DNA of 64,000 nt from Devosia sp. (GTDB lineage: Bacteria; Pseudomonadota; Alphaproteobacteria; Rhizobiales; Devosiaceae): assembly GCA_015234425.1 (NCBI GenBank), contig JADGNE010000023.1, positions 62,001 to 126,000 of the forward strand. The letters are read 5' to 3'. This document shows positions 52,936 to 61,215 of this stretch, in pieces. The position numbers were made by a program, and so were the translations under genes. Within the stretch, counting starts at the first letter, position 1. The number at the start of each line of letters is the position of its first letter. The notes below the pieces were generated by a model that was not told the origin of the DNA, ran no database searches, and was given only the letters and a program-made list of their open reading frames with translations.

Positions 52936-53813
52936 TTGGCCTGTCCGATTCCGAAGAAGTTGGCGATATTGGCTTTGGGGTCGATTTCGAAATCGAGGCT
53001 GCCGTCGGTGGCGGTCATGATTGTCATGATGCCCGGGCCGTGGCCGGTCATGATGGAATCGCCGTGGATGCAGAGCGCGATGGAAACCGAGCCCTCGCGG
53101 TAGGACCGGCCAAAATGGTGGTCTGCGTGGCGGATGGCGATGACGTCGCCAAGGCGCATCTGGTCAATGCCGAGATCGGCCATGAGCTGGCGGTCGCCGC
53201 TCATCAGGTCCTGGTCGACATATTCGGAATTGAGTTCTGCACCCGAACCCATGATCTCGATCGGCAGCTCCATGGCGGCTTTCACCTTAAGCTGGCCGTT
53301 AGGCTGGCGGGTGATGCCGAGGGCTTCGAGCAGGCGCGGGCTGGTCTTCTTGAACTCAACGCCGGGATAGCCATCGAGCTCGATGCCGCGGCCGATGGCC
53401 TCGATCTGAATCTGGTCGCCGATATTGAGCAGCTCGTTCACTTCATCGGGGAAATCCACAAGAAGTCGCGCATGCTCGCCGGTGACAACGCCCTTGGCAC
53501 CCTTGGCCAGGCCCGAGGTGACGGTCGCCACATTGCCAACGCAGGTCAGGTAGTGAAGAGCGAAGTCAGCCGATTCATTGGGGTGGGCAATGGAAACGCC
53601 GGGTTCGACATGGTCGCCGGCCCAGCCGAAAGCACGGTCTCCGGCGCGCGCATTATAGGTCACGCCGAACATGCCGGGCAGCATGATTCCCTTGCCGTCC
53701 GGGTGGTGGAGATAGGCGCCGGGGCGCACGGATGGCGTGCTGACATAGCCGCACACGGCCATGGCGACCAGCCGGTCTGCATTGGAGGTGACGCTCGTAT
53801 TTTCGGTGCTCAT
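52932..53813 (-). CDS. DUF4438-domain protein (first gene of the minus-strand operon)
   Basis: 293 residues. GVTYNARAGDRAFGWAGDHVEPGVSI, KGAKGVVTGEHAR, GRGIELDGYPGVEFKK and REGSVSIALCIHGDSIMTGHGPGIMTIM are the shared blocks. Identity with the second copy looks moderate, concentrated in glycine-rich turns and the His-Phe-Gly segment near the C-terminus (HADHHFGRSY versus the NHGYL of the second copy). First gene after the divergent intergenic region, hence likely the first translated product of the operon. Confidence 0.86.
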   Translation of the reverse strand: MSTENTSVTSNADRLVAMAVCGYVSTPSVRPGAYLHHPDGKGIMLPGMFGVTYNARAGDRAFGWAGDHVEPGVSIAHPNESADFALHYLTCVGNVATVTSGLAKGAKGVVTGEHARLLVDFPDEVNELLNIGDQIQIEAIGRGIELDGYPGVEFKKTSPRLLEALGITRQPNGQLKVKAAMELPIEIMGSGAELNSEYVDQDLMSGDRQLMADLGIDQMRLGDVIAIRHADHHFGRSYREGSVSIALCIHGDSIMTGHGPGIMTIMTATDGSLDFEIDPKANIANFFGIGQAK

Positions 53814-53854
53814 TGAGCACTCGCCGTTTTTGCAGAGCTAGTTTTTCTCATTGC

Positions 53855-53908
53855 TTGACAACCGTTCAATTCCCTGTCCAACATTAGCTCGTCTGATTGT
53901 CGACAATC
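53855..53908. promoter_or_regulatory. Divergent control region with perfect GntR-type palindrome
   Basis: GATTGTCGACAATC (53895-53908) is a perfect 14-bp palindrome whose core TTGTCGACAA fits the TxGTxxxACxA pattern of FCD-type GntR operators. A consensus TTGACA at 53855-53860 lies 34 bp before it, with only a weak -10 (CAACAT region). The site sits between the DUF4438 gene and the M32 peptidase gene, so it may control both operons; the GntR protein encoded at 60538 is the natural candidate. Confidence 0.6.
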
Positions 53909-54007
53909 TAATATGTGACATTCAGTACATACGGAACGGGCGGCGTCAAGCACCTGGTGAGAAAAGCAGCAGAAGACCTGCTGGGGGAAGAAAGGTATTT
54001 TCGGTCA

Positions 54008-55528
54008 ATGAGTTATGTGAAGCTCATGGAGCGCATTGGGCAGGTCAACGACATGCTGAACGCTCAGTCCATCCTCAGCTGGGATGCGCGGACGATGATG
54101 CCGCACGGCGGGCATGAGACGCGTAGCAAGCAGTTGGCGACGCTGTCAGTTTTGACGCGCGATCTGCTTGTCTCGGACGAAACCCGCTCGCTGCTCGACA
54201 AGGCGGAGAGCGAAGTCGCCGCTTTTGACGCATCCTCTGTGGAAAAAGGGATGGTCCAGCAGGTTCGCGAAGCCATCGACTACCATCAGGCGATTCCTGC
54301 AGACCTGACCCGTCGCCGCGCAGAACTGGGCTCGATCGGCCATGCCATCTGGGCCAAGGCGCGTGCAGAGAATGACTATGCCCATTTTGCTCCACTGATG
54401 GAGCAGACGGTCGAGCTGAACCGCGAAATGGCCGAATGCATCGGCTATTCCGAGCATCCTTATGATGCCCTGATGTACCGCTTTGAGCCCGGCGAAACCG
54501 TCGCTTCGCTGAAGCCGCTGTTTGCTCGTCTGCGCGAAGGCCTGCTGCCGCTGGTCAAGGCCATTGCGGAAAAGCCCGCTCCGCGCTTTGACTTCCTTGA
54601 GCGCATCTATCCGGTCGACAAGCAGCATGCGCTGGCGCTGGAGATGTCCTCCAAGGTTGGCTACGACCTCAACCGCGGTCGCCTCGACACCACGCTGCAT
54701 CCGTTTGAAGTGTCGTTCACCCGCAACGACGTGCGTATCACGACGCGCTTTTATGAAGACTACATGCCGGCGAGCCTTTTCGGTGCCCTGCATGAGGCTG
54801 GCCACGCGCTCTACGAGCAGGGCTCCGACCCGGCCTATGTCCGCACACCATTCGCCACCGATCTTGTCGGTCTCTATGCCGTCAGTGGCGTCAGCTTCGG
54901 CGCCCATGAATCGCAGTCGCGCCTGTGGGAAAACCATGTCGGCCGCGCCAAGGCCTTCTGGGAAAACAATTTCGACGTCGCCAAGAGCTACTTCCCAGAG
55001 CAGCTGGCTAACGTTTCCGTCGACGAATTCTGGCGCGCCATCAACCGCGTCCGCCCGGGCTTCATCCGCGTCGAGGCTGACGAGCTGACCTATGACTTCC
55101 ACGTCATGCTGCGCACCGACATCGAAGCGGCGCTGATCGATGGTTCGCTCTCGGTCAAGGACCTGCCCGAAGCCTGGAACGCCAAGATCAAGGAATATCT
55201 CGGTCTCGACGTTCCCAATGATGCGCAGGGCGTTCTGCAGGACGTCCACTGGTCGTCCGGCCAGATCGGCACCTTCTGCAACTACACCATCGGCAACGTC
55301 ATGGCCGGCCAGCTGTTCGAAACCGCCAGCAAGGACGCTGGCATCGCCCAGGGTCTGGCGACCGGCGACTACGATCCGCTGCGCCACTTCATGGTGGAGA
55401 ACATCCACCAGCATGGCCGCCGCTATACACGCGACGAGCTTTTGGTCCGCACCACCGGCCGCAAGCTCAATCCGGAGCCGTACATCTCGTACCTCAACAA
55501 AAAATACTCCGAGATCTACGGGCTCTAA
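54008..55528 (+). CDS. M32-family metallocarboxypeptidase (Taq type)
   Basis: 506 residues from ATG 54008 (MSYVKLMERIGQVNDML), the position where M32 proteins normally begin; GTG codons at 53915 and 53957 would add a non-family stretch. The zinc site is H262-E-A-G-H266 (ALHEAGHALYEQG), followed by HESQSRLWENHVGR and RVEADELTYD, the other conserved motifs. It removes C-terminal amino acids with broad specificity in the cytosol. First gene of the plus-strand operon. Confidence 0.92.
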   Translation: MSYVKLMERIGQVNDMLNAQSILSWDARTMMPHGGHETRSKQLATLSVLTRDLLVSDETRSLLDKAESEVAAFDASSVEKGMVQQVREAIDYHQAIPADLTRRRAELGSIGHAIWAKARAENDYAHFAPLMEQTVELNREMAECIGYSEHPYDALMYRFEPGETVASLKPLFARLREGLLPLVKAIAEKPAPRFDFLERIYPVDKQHALALEMSSKVGYDLNRGRLDTTLHPFEVSFTRNDVRITTRFYEDYMPASLFGALHEAGHALYEQGSDPAYVRTPFATDLVGLYAVSGVSFGAHESQSRLWENHVGRAKAFWENNFDVAKSYFPEQLANVSVDEFWRAINRVRPGFIRVEADELTYDFHVMLRTDIEAALIDGSLSVKDLPEAWNAKIKEYLGLDVPNDAQGVLQDVHWSSGQIGTFCNYTIGNVMAGQLFETASKDAGIAQGLATGDYDPLRHFMVENIHQHGRRYTRDELLVRTTGRKLNPEPYISYLNKKYSEIYGL

Positions 55529-55539
55529 GAGAGGACAAA

Positions 55540-56736
55540 ATGGAACTTTCAAGCCTGCACGCCAATCGCCTGGCGGATCGTATCAAGCTCAAGGAAGAGC
55601 ACGTCATCACCAAGATGGCGAACATTGCCGAAGGCCTGACCGACGTGATCCGTCTCGGCCGCGGCGATCCCGATCTCGACACGCCTGCCCATATCGTCAA
55701 GGCCGGCCAGGATGCGCTGGGTCGTGGTGAGACCCATTATGGCCACCCGCTCGGGCTTCCGGCCCTGCGCACGGCCATTGCCGCCAACATCAAGGCCCAT
55801 GGCGGCGCCGACTATGCGATCGATGAAATCGTGGTCACCCCTGGTGGCCAGCACGCCATGTTCATCATTGCGCTCTCGCTGCTGAACCCAGGCGACGAAA
55901 TCATCGTGCCGTGCCCCGGCTACAACCCCTATGGCCAGGCGGCCGAACTCGCCGACGCCACGGTTGTGCCGGTCCGCATGGACATGTCGACCAACTTCAC
56001 CCTCACCGCAGAGATGGTGAAGAAGCACATCACGCCCAAGTCCAAGGTGCTGGTGCTGATCAACCCGAACAACCCGACCGGCACCGTGACGGCACCGGAC
56101 GAGGTCGAGAAGATCGCCAAGCTCGCCATCGAGCACGATCTGATCGTGATTTCGGACGAGATCTATGCGCGCCTGACCTATGGCAACCAGCGCATCCAGC
56201 CGGTCGCATCGCTCCCGGGCATGCGCGAGCGCACCATCACGCTGTCGGGCTTCTCCAAGGCCTATGCCATGACCGGCTGGCGCGTCGGCTACTTCGCCGG
56301 TCCGCGCGAGCTGATCGTGGCCATGGCCGAGATCAACCATGCCTTCGCCATTTCCGTCGCTTCGGTCAGCCAGCACGCCGCGCTCGCCGCACTGACCGGC
56401 CCGCAGGAATGCGTCGAAGAGATGCGCCTGACCTATGACGAGCGCCGCAAGGCCATGTGCGAGGGTCTTGATGCACTGGGCATTCCCTATGCCGAGCCGC
56501 AGGGCGCCTTCTACGTCTATGCCGACGTATCGGTGGTGGGCCTGCCGGCCAGCGAGTTCTGCCAGCGGCTGCTCGCCGAGGGCAAGGTGATGATCTACCC
56601 CGGCATCATCTACGGCGACTATCGCGACGATTTCGTCCGCATGTCGCTGACCCAGTCGGTCGATCGCATCCGCGAAGCCATGGACCGCATCAAATCCGTC
56701 GTCGAAACCATCCGCGCTGAGCGCAAATCTGCCTGA
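55540..56736 (+). CDS. PLP-dependent class I/II aminotransferase (plus-operon copy)
   Basis: 398 residues. PLP Lys240 in LSGFSKAYAMTGWRVGY, INPNNPTG, ISDEIYARLTYG and FVRMSLTQ. Paralogue of the aminotransferase at 47366. AGAGGA lies 6 nt upstream of the ATG. Placed after the M32 carboxypeptidase, it could process the amino acid released by that enzyme; the substrate is not predictable. Confidence 0.92.
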   Translation: MELSSLHANRLADRIKLKEEHVITKMANIAEGLTDVIRLGRGDPDLDTPAHIVKAGQDALGRGETHYGHPLGLPALRTAIAANIKAHGGADYAIDEIVVTPGGQHAMFIIALSLLNPGDEIIVPCPGYNPYGQAAELADATVVPVRMDMSTNFTLTAEMVKKHITPKSKVLVLINPNNPTGTVTAPDEVEKIAKLAIEHDLIVISDEIYARLTYGNQRIQPVASLPGMRERTITLSGFSKAYAMTGWRVGYFAGPRELIVAMAEINHAFAISVASVSQHAALAALTGPQECVEEMRLTYDERRKAMCEGLDALGIPYAEPQGAFYVYADVSVVGLPASEFCQRLLAEGKVMIYPGIIYGDYRDDFVRMSLTQSVDRIREAMDRIKSVVETIRAERKSA

Positions 56737-56744
56737 GGAAGACC

Positions 56745-57230
56745 ATGTCCGTGAAATCCGACAATCCCAATATCAAGTCCATCAAGCACATGGCCTTCGC
56801 CGTCCGCGACGCGAAGGAAGCGCTGAGCGCATATTCCAAGTTCCTGCACGTGCCGACTGACACGCAGATCATCGACTATCCGAAGTCCAAGAACCGTGTC
56901 GCGCTCTTCAACCTCGGCGGCATCGAGTACCAGCTGTGCCAGTCGCTGGAAGAGGGCGGTCGTTTCGACGCCTGGATCAAGGAGCGCAACGCTCAGGGCC
57001 TGCACCACATCTGCTACGAAGTCGAAAACATTGACGCGGCACTCGACCACGCCAAGTCGCAGGGCGCCGAGCTGCGCATCTGCCAGGCTTGCGGCGTCTA
57101 TGGCAGCCACCCGCATCCGGAAGGCTTTGTCGCATTCCTCGACAATGACGCCGGCGATGTAGAGATCGAATTCATGCAGGTCTACACGCCTGAAGAACTC
57201 GAAAAGTATAACGCATTCAAGGGCATCTAA
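56745..57230 (+). CDS. VOC-family (glyoxalase/methylmalonyl-CoA epimerase-like) protein
   Basis: 161 residues, one pair of beta-alpha-beta-beta-beta modules. Metal ligand candidates are His15 (IKHMAFAV), His in GLHHICYEV, and Glu in VEIEFMQVY. The ACGVYGSHPHPEGFVAFLDN stretch resembles methylmalonyl-CoA epimerase, but no methylmalonyl-CoA genes are near. It may be an epimerase or lyase for the compound degraded here. Confidence 0.88.
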   Translation: MSVKSDNPNIKSIKHMAFAVRDAKEALSAYSKFLHVPTDTQIIDYPKSKNRVALFNLGGIEYQLCQSLEEGGRFDAWIKERNAQGLHHICYEVENIDAALDHAKSQGAELRICQACGVYGSHPHPEGFVAFLDNDAGDVEIEFMQVYTPEELEKYNAFKGI

Positions 57231-57233
57231 GAA

Positions 57234-58226
57234 ATGGCCGAACAGAAGACCATCACCGTCGGTACCGCAGTCGCAGCTCCGGGCGAAATCGTCCGCGGTG
57301 CGATCCCCGTGACCACCCTGGCCGGCGGCTCCAAGGTTGAGATCCCCGTCGTCATCGTCAATGGCGTCAATCCGGGCCCGGTGTTCTGGGTCGACGGCGC
57401 TATCCACGGCGACGAGCCGGAAGGCCCGATGGCCTGCGCCATCGCCCTGCGCGAAGTTGATCCCAAGCAGCTCTCGGGCACGCTGGTCATGGTGCCGGTG
57501 CTCAACGTCATGGCATTCGAGAACGCCAACCGCGGCAACCCGCTGGATACGTTCTCCTTCGACATGAACCGCATCTATCCGGGCCGCGCCGATGGCTACC
57601 TCAGCGAGCGTATCGCCTGGGCGCACTCGGAATGGATGAGCCAGGTCGCCGACCTCGAAATCTCGATCCACTCGGGTGGCGCGCACTCCTTCCTCGCCAA
57701 GGCAATCTTCGTCGACGAGACCCCCGAGTCCGTCGAGCTGGCCAAGGCCATGGGTGAAGGCTGGGGCTGCATCATGTCCAACTTCCTGCCCAAGGGTTCG
57801 CCCATGGCGCAGATGAAGGCGATCGGCAAGACCGGCATCACCGTCGAACTCGGTGGCCGTTCGGCAACCTCGCCGGAAGCCTTTGCCAAGGTGTCGCGCG
57901 ACCTCGCCGACTCCATCATCAACATCCTGCGCCACTACAAGATGTATCCTGGCCAGGCGACCTATCCGACCGACGCGACGCGCGGTCAGCAGGAAGCCCT
58001 CCTGGCACCGTGCTCGGGCATCTTCGTGCCGACCCCGGGCGTGGACTTCCTCAAGCCGATGAAGAAGGGCGACTCCATCGCCAAGATCATCAACATCTTC
58101 GGCGACGAACTGGCCGAACTGGTTGCACCCGCCGACGGCATGTTCTTCGGCCTGCGCGCACTGCCTAACGTCAACACCGGCGACTGGTGCTGCTTCTTCA
58201 ACAAGGTTGAGGGGAAGCGAGACTAA
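57234..58226 (+). CDS. Succinylglutamate desuccinylase/aspartoacylase-family deacylase
   Basis: 330 residues. Zinc motif H-G-D-E in DGAIHGDEPEGPMACA, the second His in ISIHSGGAHSF, and the catalytic Glu in ITVELGGRSATS. A C-terminal beta domain (LLAPCSGIFVPTPGVDFLKPMKKGDSI) as in the DoeB/AstE-like subgroup. It hydrolyses an N-acyl amino acid to amino acid and acid. Spacing of 3 bp to the VOC gene indicates one operon. Confidence 0.9.
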   Translation: MAEQKTITVGTAVAAPGEIVRGAIPVTTLAGGSKVEIPVVIVNGVNPGPVFWVDGAIHGDEPEGPMACAIALREVDPKQLSGTLVMVPVLNVMAFENANRGNPLDTFSFDMNRIYPGRADGYLSERIAWAHSEWMSQVADLEISIHSGGAHSFLAKAIFVDETPESVELAKAMGEGWGCIMSNFLPKGSPMAQMKAIGKTGITVELGGRSATSPEAFAKVSRDLADSIINILRHYKMYPGQATYPTDATRGQQEALLAPCSGIFVPTPGVDFLKPMKKGDSIAKIINIFGDELAELVAPADGMFFGLRALPNVNTGDWCCFFNKVEGKRD

Positions 58227-58258
58227 AGGTGGGTACCGGGGCAGGGCAGGAAGCAAAC

Positions 58259-59164
58259 ATGCGCGATTTCGTGGGATATGCCAACCGGCCCCCAACCGTC
58301 CGCTGGCCCGGCAATGCCGGGGTGGCCGTCAACTTCGTCCTCAACTACGAAGAAGGATCCGAGTATTCGGTCGGTGAGGGAGACGGACGTTCCGAATCTG
58401 CCCTCATTGAGGTCTCCGCCCCGCGCGTGCCCCAGGGGGACCGCGATCTCGCGTCCGAGAGCATGTACGAGTACGGCTCTCGGGTCGGGTTCTGGCGGCT
58501 CTACAGATTGTTCCGGGATCGTAATCTCCCGGTGACGATCTTTGCCGCCGCCCTTGCGCTCGAACGCAATGCGGAGGTGGCTGAAGCCATCGCCGCGACC
58601 GACTGGGACTTGGCTGCCCACGGCTATCGCTGGATCGAGCACTACAAGCTCGACGAAGCGACAGAGCGGGAGCACATCGCCAAGGCGCATGAGACGATCC
58701 TTCGCGTCATCGGCCGGGCGCCTCAGGGCTGGTATTGCCGCTATAGCCGGAGCGAACGGACCCGACGCCTCGTCGTCGAGCACGGTGGCTACGGCTATGA
58801 CAGCGACGCCTACAATGACGAGGTTCCCTACTGGACCGAAGTCTCGGGCAAGCAGCACCTTGTGCTGCCCTATTCGCTGGTCACCAACGACGCCAAATTC
58901 CTGGCGGGTGGCGGTATCGAGAATCCGGCAGATTATGCCGCTTTCCTGATCGAAAGCTTCGAGGTGCTTCATGCAGAGGGCAAGCAGACTCCGCGCATGA
59001 TGTCGGTGGGCCTGCATCCGCGGGTCATCGGTCACCCTGGTCGTTTTGCTGGCCTGGTCAAGTTCATCGACCATATCAGCAAGCGCGACGGCGTCTGGAT
59101 CGCCAAGCGTGAAGACATTGCCGCCCACTGGCGCAAGGTCATGCCCGCGGACGGTGCAGCATGA
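58259..59164 (+). CDS. PuuE-type polysaccharide-deacetylase-family protein (allantoinase-like)
   Basis: 301 residues from ATG 58259 (AGGA upstream); a GTG at 58229 is the alternative. The sequence runs closely with PuuE proteins: VGYANRPPTVRWPGNAGVAVNFVLNYEEGSEYSV, SMYEYGSRVGFWRLYRLF, DLAAHGYRWIEH, GWYCRYSRS and MMSVGLHPRVIGHPGR. In purine catabolism PuuE opens allantoin without metal help from the classical allantoinase fold. Typical HisAsp residues of carbohydrate deacetylases are altered. It overlaps the next gene by 4 bp. Confidence 0.88.
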   Translation: MRDFVGYANRPPTVRWPGNAGVAVNFVLNYEEGSEYSVGEGDGRSESALIEVSAPRVPQGDRDLASESMYEYGSRVGFWRLYRLFRDRNLPVTIFAAALALERNAEVAEAIAATDWDLAAHGYRWIEHYKLDEATEREHIAKAHETILRVIGRAPQGWYCRYSRSERTRRLVVEHGGYGYDSDAYNDEVPYWTEVSGKQHLVLPYSLVTNDAKFLAGGGIENPADYAAFLIESFEVLHAEGKQTPRMMSVGLHPRVIGHPGRFAGLVKFIDHISKRDGVWIAKREDIAAHWRKVMPADGAA

Positions 59165-59637
59165 CCAGAACCGTCCGGCTCCGGCCGCTTCCCAGTGTCG
59201 AGGAATTTGCGCCATTCGGCACGTTCATCCGCAGGCCGGATAAGCATGGCGAACGCCGCTTCTTCTCCGACTGGTTGGGCGGTGAGGGGCTGGCACCGGT
59301 CTTTCACGTCAACTCGATGGCGCCGACAATTTTGCCGGCGCCCATCACCAAGCTGGAACGCCATCCTCACGCGGCGCAGTGCTTCGTGCCGCTGGATGTC
59401 GAACGCTACATCGTCACCGTGGCCCCGTCGCTTGCCGATGGCAGCCCGGACCTGGCGGGTCTGCGCAGCTTCATCGTGCCGAGCTCGCTTGGCACGATCT
59501 ACAAATCCACCGTCTGGCATGCGGGCGCCTCCGTGCTCGATCGGGACGGCGCCTTCGCTGTTCTCATGTGGCGCGGCAGGGACGATGACGACGAGTTCAT
59601 CGAAATCCCCGCCGTGACCCTTGTTTCTCAGGATTAA
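59161..59637 (+). CDS. Ureidoglycolate lyase-like protein (AllA family)
   Basis: 158 residues. FAPFGTFIRRPD, ITKLERHPHAAQCFVPL, and STVWHAGASVLD match the AllA cupin, with the conserved His pair in the second block. AllA splits ureidoglycolate to glyoxylate and urea. The combination with the PuuE-like gene is the standard ureide order, although no allantoate amidohydrolase, uricase or urease gene lies in the window. A related ureide-like substrate is the alternative. Confidence 0.88.
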   Translation: MTRTVRLRPLPSVEEFAPFGTFIRRPDKHGERRFFSDWLGGEGLAPVFHVNSMAPTILPAPITKLERHPHAAQCFVPLDVERYIVTVAPSLADGSPDLAGLRSFIVPSSLGTIYKSTVWHAGASVLDRDGAFAVLMWRGRDDDDEFIEIPAVTLVSQD

Positions 59638-59640
59638 TCA

Positions 59641-60537
59641 ATGACCCGCACGCCAAAACTCTATGTCCCGGCCATCACGCCCTTCAAGGCTGATCTGAGC
59701 ATCGACACCGAGCGGTTCATCGCGAACTCGAAGGCTCTGCTGGATGACGGCGCCGATGGCCTGGCGCCATTCGGTACCACCAGTGAAGCCAATTCCATGT
59801 CGGTGGCAGAACGCATCGAACTGCTCGATGCGCTGATCGATAGCGGCATCGCCGCCGACCGGCTAATCCCCGGTACCGGCTGCGCGGCGTTGACCGACAG
59901 TATTGCGCTGACCCGCCATGCGGTGTCGCGCGGGTGCCTCGGCACGCTGTCTCTGCCGCCGTTCTACTACAAGGGGGTGCCGGAGCAGGGGATCGTCGAC
60001 AGCTTCTCCGCGATCATTGACGCCGTGGCCGAAGAGAAACTGCGCATCTATCTCTACCACATTCCGCAGATGACCGGCGTGCCGGTGACCCTGACGCTGA
60101 TTGAAGCGCTGATGGCCAAGTTCCCTGGCATTTTCGTTGGCCTCAAGGACAGCTCGGGCAATTGGGAAAACACCCATTCCGTCATCAAGGCATTCCCCGA
60201 GCTCGACGTCTATTCAGCGTCCGAAGCACTGATCCCGCAGAACGTCGCAGCCGGTGGTGCGGGTTGCATCAGCGCCTCAGCCAACGTAAACGCACGCAAT
60301 ATCAAGGCGTTGATGGCAGCGCTTGGGACGGAGAAGGAAGCCGCGATCGCTGCCGGCGTCACCGAAGTGCGCAAGATATTTGAAGGCCTGCCGTTGATCC
60401 CGGCGATCAAGGCTGCTGCCGCTGCACGCCATAAGGACCAGAGCTACGCCATCGTCCGCCCGCCGTTCGTCAAGCTTGCCGATAGCCATCAGGCTGCGAT
60501 CGATCGCGCCGTCCAGCTTGCAGAAACCGAGGTCTGA
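59641..60537 (+). CDS. DapA-family class I aldolase/lyase
   Basis: 298 residues. Schiff-base Lys169 (VGLKDSSGNW), Tyr139 (IYLYHIPQMTG) and the carboxylate-binding G45-TTS loop (APFGTTSEANS) are all present. Members include dihydrodipicolinate synthase, N-acetylneuraminate lyase and KDG/hydroxyproline-pathway enzymes. Being in a catabolic operon, a pyruvate-releasing aldolase or dehydratase is more likely than lysine synthesis. It stops one base before the GntR start. Confidence 0.9.
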   Translation: MTRTPKLYVPAITPFKADLSIDTERFIANSKALLDDGADGLAPFGTTSEANSMSVAERIELLDALIDSGIAADRLIPGTGCAALTDSIALTRHAVSRGCLGTLSLPPFYYKGVPEQGIVDSFSAIIDAVAEEKLRIYLYHIPQMTGVPVTLTLIEALMAKFPGIFVGLKDSSGNWENTHSVIKAFPELDVYSASEALIPQNVAAGGAGCISASANVNARNIKALMAALGTEKEAAIAAGVTEVRKIFEGLPLIPAIKAAAAARHKDQSYAIVRPPFVKLADSHQAAIDRAVQLAETEV

Positions 60538-61215
60538 ATGAGCCCCGCCGGTTCCACCTCCGACATCTCCCGTATCGAAAACGTGCCACTGCGCGTCTCG
60601 GTGGCCGAGATCATTCGGAAGGCAATTATCGATGGGACCATGCGCCCCGGGACGCCGATCGTGGAGATGGCCCTGGCGGACCAGCTCAGCGTCTCTCGCG
60701 CTCCGGTACGGGAGGCAATCCAGATCCTCGAGGCCGACGGGCTGATCGAGAGCGTTCCCTACAAGGGCAAGCGCGTAAAGCCGCTGACCCTCAAGGAAGT
60801 CGAGGAGCTCTATAGCCTGCGCGAACAGTTCGAGGCTTTCGCCATTCGGCGTGTCGTCGAGCGCAAGTCTGACATCTCGACCCTGCGCGGGCACAGCGAC
60901 GACATGTTCGCGTCGGCAGAGCGGGGCGACTTTTCCAGCCTCATGCAGTCCGACGAGGCGTTTCATCGCGACCTGATCAAGGCGGCGGACCACGCTCTCA
61001 TGCTCAGCATGTGGGACAATCTCTACCTGCGCATTCGTCAGATCATGGCATTGCGTAACAGCGCCAACCGCGACCTGCGCGAGGTCGCTGCCAAGCATCC
61101 GCCGATCGTGGATGCCATCGAGAGCGGCGACATGATCCTGGCGATCTCGCTGATCTCCGACCACACGCGTTCCGCGTCCCAGATCCGTCCGGAAGAACTG
61201 GGGATCGAGGTATGA
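60538..61215 (+). CDS. GntR-family (FCD domain) regulator of the divergent catabolic operons
   Basis: 225 residues. The winged helix reads SVAEIIRKAIIDGTMRPGTPIVEMALADQLSVSRAPVREAIQIL, followed by an FCD domain with likely metal ligands in SDEAFHRDLIKAADH and SLISDHTRSA. It is translated from an ATG directly following the DapA-like stop. Its most likely target is the TTGTCGACAA palindrome at 53.9 kb between the two operons. Confidence 0.92.
   Translation: MSPAGSTSDISRIENVPLRVSVAEIIRKAIIDGTMRPGTPIVEMALADQLSVSRAPVREAIQILEADGLIESVPYKGKRVKPLTLKEVEELYSLREQFEAFAIRRVVERKSDISTLRGHSDDMFASAERGDFSSLMQSDEAFHRDLIKAADHALMLSMWDNLYLRIRQIMALRNSANRDLREVAAKHPPIVDAIESGDMILAISLISDHTRSASQIRPEELGIEV

Noticed and set aside
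49794-58226. Ectoine degradation (DoeA plus DoeB) as explanation
   Set aside because: The M24 and aspartoacylase-like genes recall DoeA/DoeB, but they are in opposite operons, the M24 metal site differs, and no eutB, eutC or ehu-type transporter genes are seen.
59641-60537. Lysine biosynthetic DapA
   Set aside because: Catalytic residues are shared across the whole superfamily; the catabolic operon context argues against a biosynthetic role.
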